Origin: Niastella yeongjuensis
Lineage (GTDB): Bacteria; Bacteroidota; Bacteroidia; Chitinophagales; Chitinophagaceae
Direction of reading: 5' to 3'
Assembly (NCBI RefSeq): GCF_900110245.1
Contig: NZ_FOCZ01000012.1
Location: forward strand, 62,001 to 126,000
Length of the DNA: 64,000 nt
Shown here: positions 43,876 through 52,309 of the stretch, piece after piece
Layout: every line of letters begins with the position of its first letter
Position numbering within the stretch: position 1 is the first letter of the stretch
Made by a program: the position numbers and the translations under genes
Notes under the pieces: model-generated
Database searches by the model: none
What the model was told of the DNA's origin: nothing
The model's input: only the letters and a program-made list of their open reading frames with translations

Positions 43876-45399
43876 TTATACGTGAAATTTAATTCCCTGT
43901 GCTAAGGGTAATTGCGTAGAATAATTGATCGTATTTGTCTGGCGTCGCATATAGGCTTTCCAGGCATCGCTGCCGCTTTCGCGACCGCCGCCGGTTTCTT
44001 TTTCGCCGCCGAAGGCGCCGCCGATCTCGGCCCCGGAGGTACCGATATTTACATTGGCAATGCCGCAATCGCTGCCATTGGCTGATAAGAACTGTTCTGC
44101 TTCCCGCAGGTTCAGTGTCATAATGCTCGATGATAACCCCTGCGGCACCCCGTTCTGAATGGCGATCGCATCATCGATGGTGTTATATTTCATCAAATAC
44201 AAAATAGGTGCAAAGGTTTCCTGTTGCACTATGTTGAAATGAGGGTCTACTTCGGCAATACAGGGTTTTACATAACAACCGCTTTCAAAGCCTTTGCCTT
44301 CCAGCACCCCGCCTTCCACAATAAAGCGGCCGCCTTCTTTTTTACAGGCTTCCAACGCTTTCTGGTAACCGATAACTGCGTCTTTATCGATCAACGGTCC
44401 CACGTGGTTGTTTTCATCGAGCGGGTCGCCGATGCTTAGTTGTTTATAGGCTGCTACCAGTTTGGTTTTTATGGTGTCGTATACGGCTTCGTGTACAATC
44501 AGCCGCCGGGTAGTGGTACACCGTTGACCGGCGGTACCTACGGCGCCAAAAACAGAGCCGCGGATGGCGATGTCGAGATCGGCATGTTGTGAAATGATGA
44601 TGGCATTATTGCCACCCAGTTCCAACAGGGCGCGGCCAAGGCGGGCGCCAACAGTGGCGCCTACGGCTTTACCCATACGGGTTGAACCGGTAGCCGATAC
44701 CAGTGGAACCCGGCTGTCGGCACTCAGCCATTCACCCACTTCACGTCCACCGATCACCAGTCCGTTGATGCCATCGGGCACATCGTTGCGTTTCAGTACG
44801 TCGGCAATAATATTATGACAGGCCACTGCGCACAGCGGTGTTTTTTCTGAAGGTTTCCAAACGCATACATTCCCGCAGATCCAGGCCAGCATGGTATTCC
44901 AGCTCCAAACCGCTACAGGGAAATTGAAGGCGGAAATAATGCCTACGATGCCCAGCGGATGCCATTGTTCGTACATGCGGTGGGCAGGGCGTTCGCTGTG
45001 CATGGATAAGCCATACAACTGGCGGGAAAGGCCAACCGCAAAATCACAGATGTCGATCATTTCCTGCACTTCGCCATACCCTTCCTGCAGGCTTTTGCCC
45101 ATTTCATACGACACCAGTTTGCCCAGCGGTTCCTTATGGGCCCGTAAGGCGTCCCCGATCTGACGAACAATTTCACCCCGTTTGGGCGCCGGCCAGGTAC
45201 GCCATTCCAAAAAGGCGGTCTGCGCCTTGGCGATAACGGTTTCATAATCGTTTTTATCGGCAGCCTGTATGGTGGCAATCAGTTTACCATCAACGGGTGA
45301 ATGCGACACAATCAGTTCGCCATGAGCTGGCAGAGAACTGTTACCGGTTGATACACCGGAATTTTTTTCAGTGATCTTTAAAGCGGCAAGAAAATCCAT
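43876..45399 (-). CDS. ALDH7-type aldehyde dehydrogenase (probable aminoadipate-semialdehyde dehydrogenase)
   Basis: I chose the ATG at 45399 (507 residues, MDFLAALKI); an upstream ATG at 45441 adds 14 residues lying in repeat sequence. Catalytic residues are Cys294 in TAGQRCTTTRRL and Glu260 in LLELGGNN, with the NAD-binding GSTRMGK loop. The C-terminal GGEKETGGGRESGSDAWKAY is characteristic of ALDH7/AmaB enzymes, which oxidise L-aminoadipate semialdehyde (piperideine-6-carboxylate) in lysine breakdown. The specific substrate is inferred from family only; no other lysine-degradation gene is nearby except a possible arginase-family enzyme. Confidence 0.88.
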   Translation of the reverse strand: MDFLAALKITEKNSGVSTGNSSLPAHGELIVSHSPVDGKLIATIQAADKNDYETVIAKAQTAFLEWRTWPAPKRGEIVRQIGDALRAHKEPLGKLVSYEMGKSLQEGYGEVQEMIDICDFAVGLSRQLYGLSMHSERPAHRMYEQWHPLGIVGIISAFNFPVAVWSWNTMLAWICGNVCVWKPSEKTPLCAVACHNIIADVLKRNDVPDGINGLVIGGREVGEWLSADSRVPLVSATGSTRMGKAVGATVGARLGRALLELGGNNAIIISQHADLDIAIRGSVFGAVGTAGQRCTTTRRLIVHEAVYDTIKTKLVAAYKQLSIGDPLDENNHVGPLIDKDAVIGYQKALEACKKEGGRFIVEGGVLEGKGFESGCYVKPCIAEVDPHFNIVQQETFAPILYLMKYNTIDDAIAIQNGVPQGLSSSIMTLNLREAEQFLSANGSDCGIANVNIGTSGAEIGGAFGGEKETGGGRESGSDAWKAYMRRQTNTINYSTQLPLAQGIKFHV

Positions 45400-45811
45400 G
45401 TAGTTCGTTTTGGACAAATGTAAGGAAAAGGCAGAAGGCAAAGGGCAAAGCTAAAACCGTTACTTGTGTTGGTATGCACGCAAAAACGTGCAGGGGATCG
45501 CGCCGGTCTTCTGCCGGTATTACCGTTGACTTTGTTCGGACTTTGTTCGGGTTTTGCCTCGGTACAGCCGAACATTCCCGAATGAAATCCGAACAAAATG
45601 CGAACAACATGCGCCGCAATACCGGCTCAATACCGGCGCCATGCTGCATTTCCTCATAATCAGGTAAAACAGCTATAGACTACTATAGACACAAATAGGC
45701 AGCATAGACTGTTATAGGACATCTTAGCTATGCAGCTGATTGTCGCTGCATAAAACCGGCATATCTTCGTATTCGTATACGACAGTTCTTTGAAATAATG
45801 GATGCAGCTAT
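45400..45811. other. Intergenic region with fold-back element and hairpins
   Basis: No convincing gene. From left: a short AGGCAGA/AGGCAAA/GGGCAAA heptad array (45425-45451), a 114-nt fold-back element (45513-45626, separate entry), irregular ATAGAC repeats (about 45676-45718) and a perfect 8-bp hairpin, TATGCAGC with GCTGCATA (45729-45752). Short open frames across the fold-back exist on both strands but follow the repeated GTTCGG units and have no start context. Confidence 0.6.
45513..45626. repeat. 114-nt imperfect fold-back element
   Basis: Ends GCCGGTATT (45513-45521) and AATACCGGC (45618-45626) are perfect inverted repeats. Inside, the left arm has TTTGTTCGGACTTTGTTCGG and the right arm CCGAACAAAATGCGAACAA, so most of the length can pair. 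No transposase lies nearby. It looks like a non-autonomous or REP-like element. Confidence 0.65.
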
Positions 45812-46378
45812 TTAATGAGAGGCTTCTCTACGGTGCTTGGCCAGTTGAAGTGCGCAGTACTCGTTGAATTCATCCTCATCGGCATCGTCGTCCTCATCGT
45901 CATCCACTTCGCGCTGCATAATGTGGTTATTGGCAAAATCCAGGGTGAGCAGTCCGTCTTTCAGTACAATGTTATTGAACTGAAGCCAGTTGTATCTTTT
46001 TTTGAACAGGGAGTTGATGACGATCTCGTTATCGGAGAAACCGATCTCTACCGCATATTTAGCCTGGTATTCCAGTAAGGCCAGAATGATAAAAACAAAC
46101 AGCAGCCAGGAGAAGTAAGGCATTTTCATCCATACCAGTCCGGCCAGCAGTAAGGCGCGGCTGTAATATACTTTTCGTTTTTTGGCCTGTTGGATAAGGT
46201 TGAAAATGATAAAGCCCAACACCGCCACGGCGCCAATGAGGTAAGCCAGGCTTACATTGTCGCTACGCAGTAGTTCCATGGTAAAACAGATAACGGATAC
46301 AATACTGAGGATCAGCCCCAGTATATCCAGATACCGGTTGGTTTGGTTTTTCAGCGTAACAACATATTGATATACCAT
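45812..46378 (-). CDS. Integral membrane protein of unknown function
   Basis: 188 residues. Two hydrophobic segments occur at about 18-60 (LGLILSIVSVICF and LIGAVAVLGFIIFNLI) and two shorter ones at about 74-102 (ALLLAGLVWM, WLLFVFIILALLEY), then a cytoplasmic-looking domain that could be PH-like (VEIGFSDNEIVINSLFKKRYNWLQFNNIVLKDG). The C-terminus carries a strongly acidic stretch, DDDEDDDADEDEF. No family recognised. Minus strand, with repeat DNA on both sides. Confidence 0.7.
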   Translation of the reverse strand: MVYQYVVTLKNQTNRYLDILGLILSIVSVICFTMELLRSDNVSLAYLIGAVAVLGFIIFNLIQQAKKRKVYYSRALLLAGLVWMKMPYFSWLLFVFIILALLEYQAKYAVEIGFSDNEIVINSLFKKRYNWLQFNNIVLKDGLLTLDFANNHIMQREVDDDEDDDADEDEFNEYCALQLAKHRREASH

Positions 46379-46380
46379 GG

Positions 46381-46552
46381 TAGTTGATAGGGTTGATAAG
46401 TTGATTAGTGAGTGGTGAGTGGTGAGCAGTGAGTAGTGAGTGGTGAGTTTAGTTCGCGATGATCGAGATTAATAAACTCCTTTGCACCGTCCAATACTCA
46501 TGACTACTGCTTAGCCCGCCGCAGCCTTTAATTCTCTGCCCTCTGCCTGATT
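46381..46552. repeat. Octad/heptad array with TCGCGAT hinge (copy B)
   Basis: Units GTTGATAG, GGTTGATAA, GTTGATTA are followed by GTGAGTG, GTGAGTG, GTGAGCA, GTGAGTA, GTGAGTG, GTGAGTT in exact 7-nt register (46411-46452), then AGTTCGCGATGATCG and, near the arginase-family stop, an inverted CTCTGCCCTCTGCC array. Same order of parts as copy A. Confidence 0.8.
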
Positions 46553-47599
46553 TCAATGGTTACTGGCTACCAACAGGTTGGCCAATCTCCATAAAATGTG
46601 TGCGCCTACGTTGGCGTCCCACTCATTGTTATCGCCTACACCAATTTCCACCAAATCGAAACCAATGAATTTACGGCCGCTTTGAACGATCTTTTTTAAC
46701 AGGTAAAAGATCTGTTCGGTCTCAAATCCACCTTGTACAGGGGTGCCTGTATTGGGACACAATTTAGGATCAAGCCCATCAATATCAAAACTTACCAGTA
46801 CTTTTTCGGGTAATTTGCTCACGATCTCATCGGTGATCTGTTTCCAGGTTTCCCCTTCGAACTGGCGTTCTTTTATGTCTTTATCAAAATAGGGTATTAC
46901 CCGGTCTTTGTTGTTCTGAATATATTCCCATTCTTCCTGGCAGTAATCGCGGGCGCCCAGTTGTACCAGGTGGGTGAGGGTAGGAATTTCTTTCAGTGCA
47001 TTATACATAACACTGGCATGGCTGTAGGTAAACAGCTCATAGGAGGCACGCAGGTCGCAATGGGCATCAATTTGCAATACGCCAAATTCGCCATGCTGTT
47101 CGGCCATTGCCTTGAAAAAACCCAGTACTACGCTGTGATCGCCGCCCAGTATTGCTACCAGTTTACCGCGGTTGAGCAGTTGTTTGGATTGTTCGTACAC
47201 CCATTTGTTCAAATACCCGCCGCCTTCATTGATATCGCGCAGCGATTTGCACATGAAGAGGTTTTTCTCCAGTATTTCGCCATGGCAGATATAGTCGATG
47301 TATAACTCGGCTTCCTTGCGCAGGTAGTCACTTTTTAGCAGCACCTTTTTATCGGGTGGGCGCATAAAAAAACCCTGCTTCCACGATTCTTTGGTTTCAG
47401 GGTCAAAAAGGTCAACATGCATACTTGCCTTGAAGATATGGTCGGCTGCCCGGGCAGTACCGGCATTATAGCTTACGGTAACTTCCCAGGGAACAGGTAG
47501 TATTACCAAACGGGCATCTTCCTCGGTAAACGGCAAACCAAAAATATTGTTATTGGGATTACTTGCCGCGTTGGGATCAAATTGCGATAGGTCTGTCAT
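46553..47599 (-). CDS. Arginase/agmatinase/formiminoglutamase-family hydrolase
   Basis: 348 residues. The manganese-binding motifs are complete: GGDHS (His155), QIDAHCD (Asp178, His180, Asp182) and SFDIDGLDP (Asp272, Asp274). The enzyme should hydrolyse a guanidino or formimino group; the long N-terminus and the ARDYCQEE segment are typical of Bacteroidota formimidoylglutamase/arginase-like proteins and do not settle the substrate. On the minus strand CTAACTTGCACC (about 47620-47633) just upstream resembles the -7 element. Confidence 0.88.
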   Translation of the reverse strand: MTDLSQFDPNAASNPNNNIFGLPFTEEDARLVILPVPWEVTVSYNAGTARAADHIFKASMHVDLFDPETKESWKQGFFMRPPDKKVLLKSDYLRKEAELYIDYICHGEILEKNLFMCKSLRDINEGGGYLNKWVYEQSKQLLNRGKLVAILGGDHSVVLGFFKAMAEQHGEFGVLQIDAHCDLRASYELFTYSHASVMYNALKEIPTLTHLVQLGARDYCQEEWEYIQNNKDRVIPYFDKDIKERQFEGETWKQITDEIVSKLPEKVLVSFDIDGLDPKLCPNTGTPVQGGFETEQIFYLLKKIVQSGRKFIGFDLVEIGVGDNNEWDANVGAHILWRLANLLVASNH

Positions 47600-47904
47600 A
47601 TGTCACACACTAAAAAAACGGGGTGCAAGTTAGCCCACGAACAGATAGTAGCAAAATATTTATGAAAGATAGCTGACGTTTGTTAGTTAATAGTTGAAAG
47701 TTCAAAGTTCAAAGTTCGGAGATTTCGCAGCTTTAGACCTTAAACTATGAACAGAAAGTTAAAACCTTACAATAAACACTTAAATTCTAATTACACATAC
47801 TACATAAATAAAATCTATCTATCCTCAATTCAATTTTGAACTAACTTTGCGGCGTAAACACCCAAATGTGCCACGCCGTCAAGGCGTTACAATAAATATT
47901 TCAG
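47600..47904. other. 305-nt divergent spacer with GTTCAAA array
   Basis: Between the leftward arginase-family gene and the rightward ccmE. It holds GTTGAAA, GTTCAAA, GTTCAAA, GTTCGGA heptads (47694-47721), then AT-rich DNA with the ccmE promoter box at 47842. No gene seen. Confidence 0.6.
47842..47849 (+). promoter_or_regulatory. -7 promoter element of ccmE-ccmF
   Basis: TAACTTTG, an exact TAnnTTTG, followed by CGGCG, 55 nt before ATG. No clear -33 TTTG at 19-21 nt. Confidence 0.5.
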
Positions 47905-48324
47905 ATGAAAAAGATCCACATTGTCATTCTGGTTGGAATCGCGGTCTGCATTATGGTCCTGTTGAGCTTTATGGCCGATCTTTCCACCTACGAAACCCTG
48001 GCCTCAGCCCGTCAAAAAGAAGGTAAAACCGTGACCGTAATTGCCAAGCTCGATAAATCGGCTGCTGTTCCCATCGAGTACGACCCTGCTAAAAACCCCA
48101 ATTTAACCCAGTTCTATGTAGTTGATTCTCTGGGCAACCGGGCGCAGGTGCGTTATTATTTCGAAAAGCCTATGGATATGGAGAAAAGCGATCGTATTGT
48201 GCTGAAAGGAAAAATGCAAGGGGATGTATTTGAAATTAAAAGCAAAGACGGAATTCTGATTAAATGTCCATCCAAATATAAAGACGATCCCAAAGCTGCG
48301 GCGAACAACCTGACTCAAAATTAA
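47905..48324 (+). CDS. ccmE: Cytochrome c maturation haem chaperone CcmE, CxxxY type
   Basis: 139 residues with one N-terminal membrane anchor (about 5-24) and an OB-fold beta-barrel. It carries haem covalently in system I cytochrome c maturation and hands it to CcmF. In most bacteria the haem-binding site is HxxxY; here the site reads CPSKY, with Cys121 and Tyr125, the CxxxY variant known from some archaea and deltaproteobacteria. The gene sits 9 nt before ccmF, consistent with the role. Confidence 0.9.
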   Translation: MKKIHIVILVGIAVCIMVLLSFMADLSTYETLASARQKEGKTVTVIAKLDKSAAVPIEYDPAKNPNLTQFYVVDSLGNRAQVRYYFEKPMDMEKSDRIVLKGKMQGDVFEIKSKDGILIKCPSKYKDDPKAAANNLTQN

Positions 48325-48333
48325 AATCCTGAA

Positions 48334-50754
48334 ATGAAGTATATCGGTGAACACCTGTTACCCGGTCAGTTAGGACAATTTCTGGTAGTGCTTTCCCTTG
48401 TAGCGTCATTGGTAGCCTGTATTGCTTATTTTAAAGCTTCCAATGCCACTGTAGAAACAGACCACGAAAGCTGGAGAAAACTGGCCCGCATTGCTTTTAT
48501 CGTGAATGCCGCCTCGGTACTGGCCACTTTCAGCATTCTCTTCTTTATTATTGCCAAACATTATCACGAATATTTTTACGCCTGGAACCACTCAGACATC
48601 ACCCTGAACCCCAAATACCTGCTCAGTAGTATCTGGGAAGGGCAGGAGGGCGCCTTCTTATTATGGACCTTCTGGCAGTCTCTGTTGGGCGTATTATTGA
48701 TTGCCACCGCCAAAAAATGGGAAGCGCCGGTTATGACGGTGATGAGCTTTGCCCAGTTTTGCCTGGCTACCCTTATTATTGGGGTGTATGTGTTTGATCT
48801 GAAGGTGGGGAGCAGTCCATTTCTATTGACCCGCTACCAGTTTCAGGATGCGCCCATTTTCCAGGGCGAGAATTACCTGAACCTCCCGAAAATTCACACT
48901 GGTAATGGCCTCAATCAGTTATTGCAGAACTACTGGATGGTGATCCACCCGCCGGTGTTGTTTTTGGGTTATGCAAGTACCATTGTGCCATTTGCTTATA
49001 CGATAGCCGGTTTGTGGAAGAAAGATTTTGGCGGCTGGTCGAAACAGGCTTTGCCCTGGTCATTGTTCTCCGGCGGCATTTTTGGCCTGGGAATTATGAT
49101 GGGTGCCGCCTGGGCTTACGAATCCCTCACTTTTGGTGGTTATTGGGCCTGGGATCCCGTTGAAAACGCTTCCCTGGTACCCTGGCTGATAATGGTGGCT
49201 GGTATTCATACCCAGGTTATATATAATTCAACCGGTCACTCATTGCGGGCAACCAACTTTTTCTTTGTATTGAGCTTTTTGCTGGTATTATACTCAACCT
49301 ATCTTACCCGCAGCGGCGACCTGCAGGATACGTCGGTACACGCGTTTGTTGACTCAGGCATGAACTGGCAAATGCGCATCTGGGTGCTGCTCTTTGCCAT
49401 TGGTTCGCTGACCCTGTTGATCTCCCGGTATAGGAAGATCCCGCATATTGCCAAGGAAGAAGAGTTCAGCAGCCGCGAATTCTGGATGTTCATCGGTTCG
49501 CTGGTATTGTTCCTGTCGGCCATGGCCATCATCGTTCCCACTTCTTTCCCCATCTTCAATAAACTGTTCGGCACCAAAATGGTGATCGGGGAGGACAAAG
49601 AATTTCCCTATAACCGCATTCAGATATTTGTAGCGGTGGTGATAGGTATATTGACTGCAATCAGCCAGTACCTCAAATACAAAAACACGTCAAAAGCGTA
49701 TTTTACGAAAAAACTGCTCTGGGCTACAGCGATCTCGCTGTTGGTATCGGTTTCCATCAGTGTTTTCGGTCATGTTAACTATAATAAATACGGTTATGGC
49801 TTTCTGGCTGCCATTCACCTGGCCCTGTTTACTTCGGTGTATGCAGTCATTGCCAATGCCGGGTATATTTTTACCGGATTACATGGCAAATTAAAAGCGG
49901 CCGGCGCTTCCGTTGCCCACCTGGGTTTTGGCCTGTTGCTGGTGGGAATTCTCATTTCTTCCTCCAAGAAAGAGGTGCTGTCGGTAAATACCTTTAATCC
50001 GCTCAATTTTGGTCCTGAAAAACCAAAAGAAGGGTTTGAAAACCTGACCCTGTTCCGTGGCGTAAAAACCGATATGGGAAGCTACTGGGCAACCTATGTG
50101 GGAGACTCGGTGAGTGAAAAGAAGACGGTGACCTACTTCAGGGTTGATATGGAGCGGAAAGATGGAAAAGACAAATTCACCTTATACCCCGACCTGATCA
50201 AGAATACCAAGGGGCAGGAAGGTAATTCAAACAACCCCGATTCAAAACATTACCTGCATAAAGATATTTTCAGTTATGTGAACCATGCCAGTTCGGTGCA
50301 GGAAGGCTCCGATACGGCCCAGTTCAAAAACCATGTGGTGAAAACCGGCGATACGGTGTTTTATTCTGAAGGGTATATGATCCTGGACAGCGTAACCGTA
50401 AACCCGAACAATGAAAAATACAAGTTCACCAGCAGGGATACGGCTTTAATGGCCAATTTAACGGTGATCACCAAAGAACAGCAAAAGCTGGTCGCTAAAC
50501 CGGTATTTTATGTTCGCAACAATGGCGCCCAATACATGCTGGATACCCTGTATTCACAAGGGCTGGCCATTGGCCTCACCCGAATTGCCGACGATAAACA
50601 CGTGGAGATCAGTGTAAAGGAATCATCGCGCCTGGCGCCGTTCCTGGCATTGAAGGTGCTGCAGTTTCCTTTCATTAACCTGGTGTGGTTGGGGACCCTC
50701 CTGATGATCGCCGGGTTTGTAATGAGTATGATCCGCAGAGTTAAATTGTTATAG
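48334..50754 (+). CDS. ccmF: Cytochrome c haem lyase CcmF
   Basis: 806 residues with about 14 transmembrane helices. The haem-binding WWD-type domain is GGYWAWDPVENASLVPWL (about 268-285), and conserved histidines occur in WMVIHPPVLFLGY and MVAGIHTQV. The helical bundle is followed by a large periplasmic domain (about 560-770) and a final helix. It ligates haem delivered by CcmE to apocytochrome CXXCH motifs. The length is greater than E. coli CcmF (about 650) because of the C-terminal domain, which is normal for Bacteroidota. CcmABC and CcmH are not in the window. Confidence 0.94.
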   Translation: MKYIGEHLLPGQLGQFLVVLSLVASLVACIAYFKASNATVETDHESWRKLARIAFIVNAASVLATFSILFFIIAKHYHEYFYAWNHSDITLNPKYLLSSIWEGQEGAFLLWTFWQSLLGVLLIATAKKWEAPVMTVMSFAQFCLATLIIGVYVFDLKVGSSPFLLTRYQFQDAPIFQGENYLNLPKIHTGNGLNQLLQNYWMVIHPPVLFLGYASTIVPFAYTIAGLWKKDFGGWSKQALPWSLFSGGIFGLGIMMGAAWAYESLTFGGYWAWDPVENASLVPWLIMVAGIHTQVIYNSTGHSLRATNFFFVLSFLLVLYSTYLTRSGDLQDTSVHAFVDSGMNWQMRIWVLLFAIGSLTLLISRYRKIPHIAKEEEFSSREFWMFIGSLVLFLSAMAIIVPTSFPIFNKLFGTKMVIGEDKEFPYNRIQIFVAVVIGILTAISQYLKYKNTSKAYFTKKLLWATAISLLVSVSISVFGHVNYNKYGYGFLAAIHLALFTSVYAVIANAGYIFTGLHGKLKAAGASVAHLGFGLLLVGILISSSKKEVLSVNTFNPLNFGPEKPKEGFENLTLFRGVKTDMGSYWATYVGDSVSEKKTVTYFRVDMERKDGKDKFTLYPDLIKNTKGQEGNSNNPDSKHYLHKDIFSYVNHASSVQEGSDTAQFKNHVVKTGDTVFYSEGYMILDSVTVNPNNEKYKFTSRDTALMANLTVITKEQQKLVAKPVFYVRNNGAQYMLDTLYSQGLAIGLTRIADDKHVEISVKESSRLAPFLALKVLQFPFINLVWLGTLLMIAGFVMSMIRRVKLL

Positions 50755-51062
50755 GCCCTGCCGGGAGTTGACGAGTTAACAGGTTAATACAATTCAAAGC
50801 CCATTCTGGAACCCAGGATGGGCTTTTTGCTTTGCCCGCCGAAGCCTTGGCGTAGGAGGTTTTGCCCGCCAAAGCCTTAAATGATTAACCTTATTTAATC
50901 AAATCATATTCAGTCAACCGTTCTCCCTTTGTATTTCATATTGTAAATTTGATTGTAACCTTACCAATTTTTTAATAATTATCGGGCAGCGGTGCGGGTT
51001 ACTAAAGTGTCTTTCTGGAATTACAATTACAAAGGAATTTGTATTATATTAGTGCGATTGGA
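50755..51062. other. 308-nt spacer: octad array, terminator, GC-rich 26-mer
   Basis: Holds GTTGACGA/GTTAACAG/GTTAATAC octads (50767-50790), the ccmF terminator, a 26-nt sequence (50834-50859, starting GCCCGCCGAAGCC) that recurs exactly at 63769-63794, a second partial copy (GCCCGCCAAAGCCTT at 50864), and a possible -7 box TAAATTTG at 50944-50951 for the next gene. Confidence 0.6.
50796..50828 (+). terminator. Rho-independent terminator of ccmF
   Basis: AAAGCCCATTCTGG (50796-50809) pairs with CCAGGATGGGCTTT (50813-50826), one U-G pair, loop AAC, followed by T residues. Confidence 0.85.
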
Positions 51063-51704
51063 ATGACTGAAAAAAGAAAAATATTCAGGATCTTATTTGC
51101 GGTTTTGGCAATTGTAGCGGTTTCTATTAATCCGGCTCATGCACAAACGGCCCCCGATACTATTCCCTTACCTCTGTTAGGGCCCAATGATACCATTCCA
51201 GTTCCCGCACAGATAGTTGAAAATGAATATGTGCCGGCTCAAACCCTGGGTTGGGTATGGGTACAGGTTCCCTATCCCAAGCATTTATTGAAAAGAAGAC
51301 AGGAGTGGACGCGTTTACGCAATGCGGTTTATGTATGTTATCCGTATGCCCGCCGGGCCGGCGCCATCATGAACGACATCAACGCGCACATTTCCCAAAT
51401 GCCTGATAAAGACAAGAAAACGTATATAAAATCCCGCGAAAAAGAGTTGAAAAAACAGTTTGCAGAACCGCTGAGCGAACTGTCGATTTACCAGGGAAAA
51501 GTATTGATGAAGCTTATCAACCGGCAAACCGGTAATAACTGCTACGAGATCATTAAAGAATATAAAGGTGGATTTACTGCCAGAACCTGGCAAACCGTGG
51601 CCTTTCTGTTTGGCAGCAACCTCAAACAGCCATACGATGCCCAAGGCGATGAGCGTGAAATAGAAAGCATCGTTCAGGAAGTGGAACGGATGCATCGCAT
51701 GTAG
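51063..51704 (+). CDS. DUF4294-domain exported protein
   Basis: I chose the ATG at 51063 (213 residues) since it begins a signal peptide MTEKRKIFRILFAVLAIVAVS to about AHAQ; a TTG at 51039 would extend it by eight residues. After a Pro-rich stretch (PLPLLGPNDTIPVPAQI) comes a helical domain (about 80-210) rich in charged residues, with RTRLRNAVYVCYPYARRAG-like and LIKLINRQTGNNCYEIIKEYKG-like blocks fitting DUF4294. Function unknown. Periplasmic or outer-membrane located. Confidence 0.82.
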   Translation: MTEKRKIFRILFAVLAIVAVSINPAHAQTAPDTIPLPLLGPNDTIPVPAQIVENEYVPAQTLGWVWVQVPYPKHLLKRRQEWTRLRNAVYVCYPYARRAGAIMNDINAHISQMPDKDKKTYIKSREKELKKQFAEPLSELSIYQGKVLMKLINRQTGNNCYEIIKEYKGGFTARTWQTVAFLFGSNLKQPYDAQGDEREIESIVQEVERMHRM

Positions 51705-51752
51705 TTCCTTAGTTCAAGGCCTCGGATTAACTCCTACACTCGCGAATTTCAG

Positions 51753-51830
51753 GTTATTAAGTTATTAGGTTATTAAGTTAACCTAAAACTCAAGAACCCA
51801 ATAACCTGCGAACTTATAAACTAGGAACTC
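51753..51830. repeat. GTTATTAN octad array with inverted arm
   Basis: GTTATTAA, GTTATTAG, GTTATTAA, GTTAACCT run 51753-51784; read backwards, 51785-51830 gives GTTCCTA, GTTTATAA, GTTCGCAG, GTTATTGG, GTTCTTGA. CTCGCGAA lies just left (51740), echoing the hinge of copies A-C. Confidence 0.65.
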
Positions 51831-52309
51831 ATTCTAGCTATAATTCCCGTCGTTGAGAATCCTTCTACAATAGAGTTAATAATCACTTTACCGCCCGCTT
51901 CCATTACTTCTTTAGCACCTACAATTTGTTCCAGGGTATAATCGCCGCCTTTTACCAGCACATCTGGCTGCAGGGTAGTGATGAGGTTAAGTGGGGTGTC
52001 TTCTTCAAAGATCACCACCATATCAACCATTAACAGGGAAGCCAAAACCAGGGCTCTTGATTGTTCATCATTTACCGGGCGGCTATCTCCTTTTAACCGT
52101 TTGGTGCTGGCGTCAGAGTTCAATCCAACAATTAAATAATCCGCTTCCACAGCGGCCTGCGAAAGAGAAAAAATGTGACCGCGATGCAGAATATCAAATA
52201 CACCATTGGTAAAAGCAACTGTTTTACCTGTTACCCGCCACTGGGCAATTTTATGTTTTGCTTCATTCAAATTGCACACCCGCGTACTAATAATATCAGC
52301 TTTTCTCAT
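51821..52309 (-). CDS. D-glycero-beta-D-manno-heptose 1-phosphate adenylyltransferase (RfaE2/HldE2 type)
   Basis: 162 residues, a nucleotidyltransferase of the cytidylyltransferase-like fold: TNGVFDILHRGHIFSL contains the HxGH motif (His42, His45), followed by VGLNSDASTKRLKGDSRPV and, near the end, IVEGFSTTGII with the conserved STT motif. It activates heptose for lipopolysaccharide core synthesis. Stand-alone (without the kinase half) as is common in Bacteroidota. Its start overlaps the flippase-like gene by 14 nt. Confidence 0.92.
   Translation of the reverse strand: MRKADIISTRVCNLNEAKHKIAQWRVTGKTVAFTNGVFDILHRGHIFSLSQAAVEADYLIVGLNSDASTKRLKGDSRPVNDEQSRALVLASLLMVDMVVIFEEDTPLNLITTLQPDVLVKGGDYTLEQIVGAKEVMEAGGKVIINSIVEGFSTTGIIARMSS

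Noticed and set aside
45368-45659. Short open frames on both strands across the fold-back element
   Set aside because: They simply read the repeated GTTCGG units; no start context, no matching composition, and both strands are open because of the palindrome.
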